Origin: Gemmatimonadota bacterium
GTDB lineage: Bacteria > JAAXHH01
Direction: 5' to 3'
Assembly (NCBI GenBank): GCA_026713285.1
Contig: JAPOOT010000138.1
Location: forward strand, 1-17,582
DNA: 17,582 bases
The position numbers and the translations under genes were made by a program. Positions 14,314 through 17,582 of this stretch are shown here, piece after piece (within the stretch, counting starts at the first letter, position 1; every line of letters starts with the position of its first letter). The notes under the pieces were generated by a model. That model did not search any database. It was not told the origin of the DNA and worked only from the letters and a program-made list of their open reading frames with translations.

Positions 14314-14889
14314 ATGAACTGCGAGTCTACACAAAGAATGATCTATGAGGCGGTCGACCGGGCGCTTACATCGGATGAGCGCCGTCTGGTGGACGCCCAT
14401 CTTTCGGCCTGCGAACGCTGCAGATCTGAAGTGGCGGTCCTCGACGCGATGATCGAGACGGTCGAAACGACCCCCCTGTCAAATCCCTCCGAAACCTTCC
14501 TCTCAAACGTGATGGACAGCCTCCCCGCGCCCCGGCAATCCCTGTCCGTGCCATCCCTGTTCATCCCCAGGATGGTATTTGCCGCTACGCTGGCGGCCGC
14601 TGCGCTGGTCTGGCTATACCGCGCCATGTTTTTCGAAATCGTGGAGAATCTCCTGCCCATTCAGACAGTAATCGGTTCGGTGACTACCGTGTTTCGCGAC
14701 ATCCAGTCAGAATTGCAGTCGCAGGCCGGCGCCGTCCTTGCCCGTCTCCCCGAACAGGTATCCAACTCGGTTGAATGGGGTTCCATGCTGCTGGTTGTCA
14801 CCACCCTTGCAGTTGGTTATGTACTGGTACGCACGGCCGAGAAACTGGATGTGGGCAGTTCGCGCTTCGAGATCGGCAGACGGACTTGA
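14314..14889 (+). CDS. Zinc-finger (zf-HC2) membrane anti-sigma factor
   Basis: A 191-residue protein with an N-terminal anti-sigma zinc-binding domain: C3, then H29-x3-C33-x2-C36 in AHLSACERC. A membrane segment (about 86-106, RMVFAATLAAAALVWLY) and a second hydrophobic segment near the C-terminus (about 156-173) follow. An amphipathic stretch between them (about 108-155) would lie outside the cytoplasm. ZAS-domain proteins bind and silence the partner ECF sigma until the zinc site or the protein is disrupted. It follows the sigma gene by 31 bases with GGAG at 14300-14303, and the two are surely co-transcribed. The second membrane segment is unusual, since most proteins of this type have a single one; topology is therefore uncertain. 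Confidence 0.87.
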   Translation: MNCESTQRMIYEAVDRALTSDERRLVDAHLSACERCRSEVAVLDAMIETVETTPLSNPSETFLSNVMDSLPAPRQSLSVPSLFIPRMVFAATLAAAALVWLYRAMFFEIVENLLPIQTVIGSVTTVFRDIQSELQSQAGAVLARLPEQVSNSVEWGSMLLVVTTLAVGYVLVRTAEKLDVGSSRFEIGRRT

Positions 14890-14986
14890 AAAGCGCGCTT
14901 GGACAGTCGGCATCACCATCGTCCCTCGGCCACGGAGCCCCTCGCTCCGCACCCTCGAACCGGATCTTTCGAATCCCGCATACCTG

Positions 14987-15015
14987 TTGACATTCCGCCC
15001 GTTTCCCCTTTTATT
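14987..15015 (+). promoter_or_regulatory. Predicted sigma70-type promoter of lepA
   Basis: A perfect TTGACA (14987-14992), a 17-bp spacer and TTTATT (15010-15015) sit upstream of the lepA start. The -10 matches four of six consensus bases; TATTCC two bases further on is an alternative with a 19-bp spacer. The expected start point is about 15022, giving a leader of some 65 bases before ATG 15086. Confidence 0.5.
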
Positions 15016-15022
15016 CCAACCT

Positions 15023-15041
15023 GTTGCATACGGTATGCAAC
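15023..15041. promoter_or_regulatory. Perfect 19-bp palindrome (putative operator) at the lepA start point
   Basis: GTTGCATAC-G-GTATGCAAC is a perfect inverted repeat with 9-bp arms around a central G. It begins about one base after the predicted transcription start, where a bound repressor would block initiation or early elongation. The size and T-rich to A-rich flanks resemble operators of dimeric helix-turn-helix regulators such as the GntR family, but the protein is not identified and no regulator gene is adjacent. As RNA it could form only a hairpin with a one-base loop, so a DNA site is the more natural reading. Confidence 0.6.
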
Positions 15042-15085
15042 GAGGCGGCATCGCCCTGTTTCCCGGAAGACCCGGCGGGACCTTC

Positions 15086-16903
15086 ATGTCAACGGAACAT
15101 ATCCGCAACTTCTCCATCATCGCGCACATAGATCACGGCAAATCGACGCTGGCGGATCGTCTGCTGGAGACGACGGATACCATATCTCCCCTCAAAATGC
15201 GCGCCCAGATGCTCGACAATCTCGACCTGGAACGGGAGCGGGGCATCACGATCAAGGCCCACGCGATCCGCATGTCCTACGATTCGCCGGACGGACGGAA
15301 CTTCGCCCTGAACCTGATCGACACGCCCGGCCACGTGGATTTCTCCTACGAGGTTTCCCGAAGTCTCGCCGCCTGCGAAGGAGCGCTCCTGATCGTCGAC
15401 GCGGTGCAGGGCATCGAGGCGCAGACCATCAGCAATCTGTACCTGGCCCTCGAGAACGACCTGACCATCATCCCCATCATCAATAAAATCGATCTGCCCA
15501 ATGCCCGAGTGGACGTGGTCACCGGTCAGATCGTGGACCTTATTGGGGTCGAGCCGGAAGATGTCATCCTGACCAGTGCGCGGGACGGTATCGGGGTCGA
15601 GCAGGTGCTTCAGGCCATCCTGGACCGCATTCCGCCCCCGGAACCGGACGATGGGCCACTCAAGGCGCTTATCTTCGATTCGGTCTTTGACCAGTACCGC
15701 GGCGCAGTGCCCTACGTGCGCGTCATGAGCGGCGAAATACGACCGGGCATGGACATTGAGATGTGCTCCAACGGCAAGCGGTTCGAGGTGGCGGAGACCG
15801 GCGTGCTCCGGTTCGACAAGGCCCCGGTGGACGTGCTCACGGCGGGCGAGGTCGGCTATCTGATCGGGAACATCCGGAACGTGGCGGACGCCAGCGTGGG
15901 CGATACCGTCACCGACGCCGCGCGGCCATGCGACGAGCCCCTTCCTGGTTACCGGGAGGCCAAGTCCATGGTGTTCAGCGGGCTCTACCCGGCGACGTCG
16001 GAAGATTACGAACCGCTCAAGGAAGCCCTCGAGAAGTACCGGCTGAACGACGCCGCCCTGGTATACGAACCCGAAACTTCGATCGCGCTCGGATTCGGGT
16101 TTCGATGCGGATTCCTGGGGTTGCTGCACATGGAGGTCGTGCAGGAGCGCCTCGAGCGGGAGTACGGACTCACGATCCTGGCCACCATGCCCAGCGTCGA
16201 ATACCGGATCACGACCACCTCGGGCGAGGAACTCATGGTCGACAACCCGGCCGACATGCCCGACGCATCGCTCATCGACTGCGTGGAGGAGCCGTTTATC
16301 CAGGCCCAGATCGTGGTGCCGCAGGACTATATCGGCAACATCATGAAACTGACCCGTGACCGCCGGGGTGTATACAAGGCCATGGAATACCTCGACCCGA
16401 CCCGGGTGGCCCTGCAGTACGAACTGCCGCTGTCGGAGATCGTTTTCGATTTCTACGACCGGCTGAAATCGATCAGCCGTGGATATGCTTCCTTCGACTA
16501 CGACTTCCTTGAATACCGCGCCTCCCCGCTGGTCAGACTGAACCTGCTGCTTAACGGGGATCTGGTGGACGCCCTGTCGATCATCATCCACAAGGACAAG
16601 GCCTATGAATGGGGCCGTGAGCTGTGCCAGCGGCTGCGCAAGATCATACCGCGGCAGATGTTCGAGGTCGCGGTCCAGGCCGCCATCGGAGGCAGGGTCA
16701 TCGCGCGGGAGTCGATCCGCCCCCTGCGCAAGAACGTCACGGCCAAGTGTTACGGCGGCGACGTCACCCGGAAGCGCAAACTGCTGGAGAGACAGAAGGA
16801 AGGCAAGCGGCGCATGAAGCAGGTCGGAAACGTCGAGCTGCCGCAGGAAGCCTTCCTGGCCGTGCTCGATATCCGGGGCGAAGGTGCGGCGGTAGGTGGC
16901 TGA
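15086..16903 (+). CDS. lepA: Elongation factor 4 (LepA), ribosome-associated GTPase
   Basis: A 605-residue translational GTPase, close to the usual length of about 600. G1 is AHIDHGKST (13-21), G3 is DTPGHVD (79-85) and G4 is NKID (133-136). The domain II, III and V blocks are recognisable, for example GYLIGNIRNV, FGFRCGFLGLLHMEVVQERLEREY and MPSVEYRITT. The LepA-specific C-terminal domain includes KNVTAKCYGGDVTRKRKLLERQKEGKRRMK followed by ELPQEAFLAVL. EF4 acts on the ribosome during translation or subunit biogenesis. I chose ATG 15086 (MSTEHIRNFSI), where the family begins. The open frame runs 116 codons further upstream, through the promoter and the anti-sigma gene, and is not coding there. 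It is followed by signal peptidase I after 55 bases. Confidence 0.97.
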   Translation: MSTEHIRNFSIIAHIDHGKSTLADRLLETTDTISPLKMRAQMLDNLDLERERGITIKAHAIRMSYDSPDGRNFALNLIDTPGHVDFSYEVSRSLAACEGALLIVDAVQGIEAQTISNLYLALENDLTIIPIINKIDLPNARVDVVTGQIVDLIGVEPEDVILTSARDGIGVEQVLQAILDRIPPPEPDDGPLKALIFDSVFDQYRGAVPYVRVMSGEIRPGMDIEMCSNGKRFEVAETGVLRFDKAPVDVLTAGEVGYLIGNIRNVADASVGDTVTDAARPCDEPLPGYREAKSMVFSGLYPATSEDYEPLKEALEKYRLNDAALVYEPETSIALGFGFRCGFLGLLHMEVVQERLEREYGLTILATMPSVEYRITTTSGEELMVDNPADMPDASLIDCVEEPFIQAQIVVPQDYIGNIMKLTRDRRGVYKAMEYLDPTRVALQYELPLSEIVFDFYDRLKSISRGYASFDYDFLEYRASPLVRLNLLLNGDLVDALSIIIHKDKAYEWGRELCQRLRKIIPRQMFEVAVQAAIGGRVIARESIRPLRKNVTAKCYGGDVTRKRKLLERQKEGKRRMKQVGNVELPQEAFLAVLDIRGEGAAVGG

Positions 16904-16958
16904 CACCCGTTACCGCGCATCATTCAGGTTTAATCTTAACGCAAGAGGATAGGGAATC

Positions 16959-17582
16959 TTGGCGAAAGAGAAGTCCCTGCTTAGAGAGTACCTGGAAATC
17001 GTGCTGTTCACGGTGCTCCTCTTTCTCTTCATCAGGGCGGAGGTCGTCCAGGCCTTTCGAATCCCGTCGGAGTCCATGGAAGCCACCCTGCAGGTGGGGG
17101 ATTTCCTGTTGGTCAACAAGTTCATCTACGGCCCCGGCATTCCATTCACCGATTTACGCATGCCCGCCTGGCGCGATCCGGAACCCGGCGACATCCTGGT
17201 GTTTCCCTATCCCCGCAACCCGGCGCAGATGTTTATCAAGCGGTGTATCGCCGTCGCCGGCCAGAAGGTCGAGATCCGGGACAAGCAGGTTTACGTGGAC
17301 GACGCGCTGGTGGAGAATCCGCCGCACGTCAAGTTCGATGACCCGTCGGTCAGGGCGGCGACCCGCAGCACGCGGGACAACTGGGGACCCAAGATCGTAC
17401 CCGCGGGATCCCTGTTCGTCATGGGCGACAACCGGGACTACAGTTCGGACAGCCGGTACTGGGGTTTCGTGGACATGAAGGACGTCGTCGGAAACGCCTT
17501 CATCATCTACTGGTCCTGGGAACGTCACCGGGAAGACCCCGAACTGGTCTGGCAGTCGTCCAGGCCCCTGGAGAGCGTTGCC
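16959..17582 (+). CDS. lepB: Signal peptidase I (3' end cut by window)
   Basis: The first 208 residues of a type I signal peptidase, which cleaves signal peptides from exported proteins at the outer face of the inner membrane. There is one N-terminal membrane segment (about 12-25, IVLFTVLLFLFI). The catalytic Ser is S39 in RIPSESMEATL and the general-base Lys is K94 in FIKRCIAVAG. The late box MGDNRDYSSDSRYWGF lies at 155-170. The start is TTG 16959, with GAGGA at 16945-16949 nine bases upstream. No ATG is close, the first in-frame one being the Met after the catalytic Ser, which would lose the anchor. The reading frame remains open at the window edge, so the C-terminus is missing. It follows lepA, a common bacterial pairing and the source of the lepA name. 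Confidence 0.94.
   Translation, partial: MAKEKSLLREYLEIVLFTVLLFLFIRAEVVQAFRIPSESMEATLQVGDFLLVNKFIYGPGIPFTDLRMPAWRDPEPGDILVFPYPRNPAQMFIKRCIAVAGQKVEIRDKQVYVDDALVENPPHVKFDDPSVRAATRSTRDNWGPKIVPAGSLFVMGDNRDYSSDSRYWGFVDMKDVVGNAFIIYWSWERHREDPELVWQSSRPLESVA

Noticed and set aside
14926..14956. Terminator after the anti-sigma gene (CGGAG...CTCCG)
   Set aside because: The stem is only five base pairs with no T-run following it.
14738..15085. Upstream extension of LepA by 116 residues
   Set aside because: It overlaps the anti-sigma gene and the promoter region and is not part of any EF4; ATG 15035 lies inside the palindrome and would add only 17 non-family residues.
15089..16906. A 605-codon open frame on the minus strand covering nearly all of lepA
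   Set aside because: It mirrors the lepA gene codon for codon in a GC-rich region, has no recognisable domain, and the plus-strand frame is an unmistakable EF4.
16904..16958. A separate promoter for lepB in the lepA-lepB gap
   Set aside because: Candidate boxes (TTACCG, TAATCT) have poor matches and wrong spacing, so read-through from lepA is simpler.
16624..17478. A 284-codon plus-strand frame across the lepA end and lepB
   Set aside because: It is out of frame with both genes; the true lepB frame starts at TTG 16959 and shows the Ser/Lys dyad.

Overview
This is a gene-dense bacterial chromosome segment, GC-rich by eye, with frequent GTG and TTG starts and short or overlapping gene junctions. 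I see no phage, transposase, plasmid, CRISPR, tRNA or rRNA signal. The gene mix (a Bat aerotolerance cluster, a PAPS-type sulfotransferase, an aspartate kinase and homoserine dehydrogenase that look like a split ThrA, a yeast/archaeal-type aspartate-semialdehyde dehydrogenase) would suit an uncultured FCB-superphylum or related Gram-negative lineage such as Latescibacterota. That placement is a weak inference; no marker here fixes the phylum.

Left part (1-8768, all + strand): a BatA-BatB-BatC-BatD-BatE series, with BatA cut by the window edge. BatA and BatB are membrane-anchored von Willebrand factor A proteins, BatC and BatE are TPR proteins, and BatD is the large secreted or anchored 'oxygen tolerance' protein. 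Three aspartate-pathway enzymes sit between BatC and BatD: aspartate kinase, homoserine dehydrogenase and aspartate-semialdehyde dehydrogenase. Together they convert aspartate to homoserine. Junctions are +28, -8, +27 and +4 bases, so all eight genes could be one transcript.

Middle (8769-11964): a class V aminotransferase on the + strand converges on a minus-strand operon. That operon runs from a good sigma70-type promoter (TTGACA, 17 bp, TAACAT) through a small putative membrane protein, SurE nucleotidase and a sulfotransferase. A three-copy 23-bp tandem repeat lies between the converging genes. A perfect 12-bp hairpin lies just upstream of the promoter.

Right-middle (11965-14889): a minus-strand pair (a DUF6249-like membrane protein and a protein with two PspC domains joined by a Gln/Ala/Asp repeat linker) is divergent from an ECF sigma factor and its zinc-finger anti-sigma factor. 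The 276-bp divergent region is AT-rich and full of small palindromes. Together this looks like an envelope-stress module.

Right end (14890-17582): a predicted promoter with a perfect 19-bp palindrome at its expected start point drives lepA (EF4), followed by signal peptidase I (lepB), which is cut by the window edge and starts at TTG. The lepA-lepB pairing is a common bacterial arrangement.
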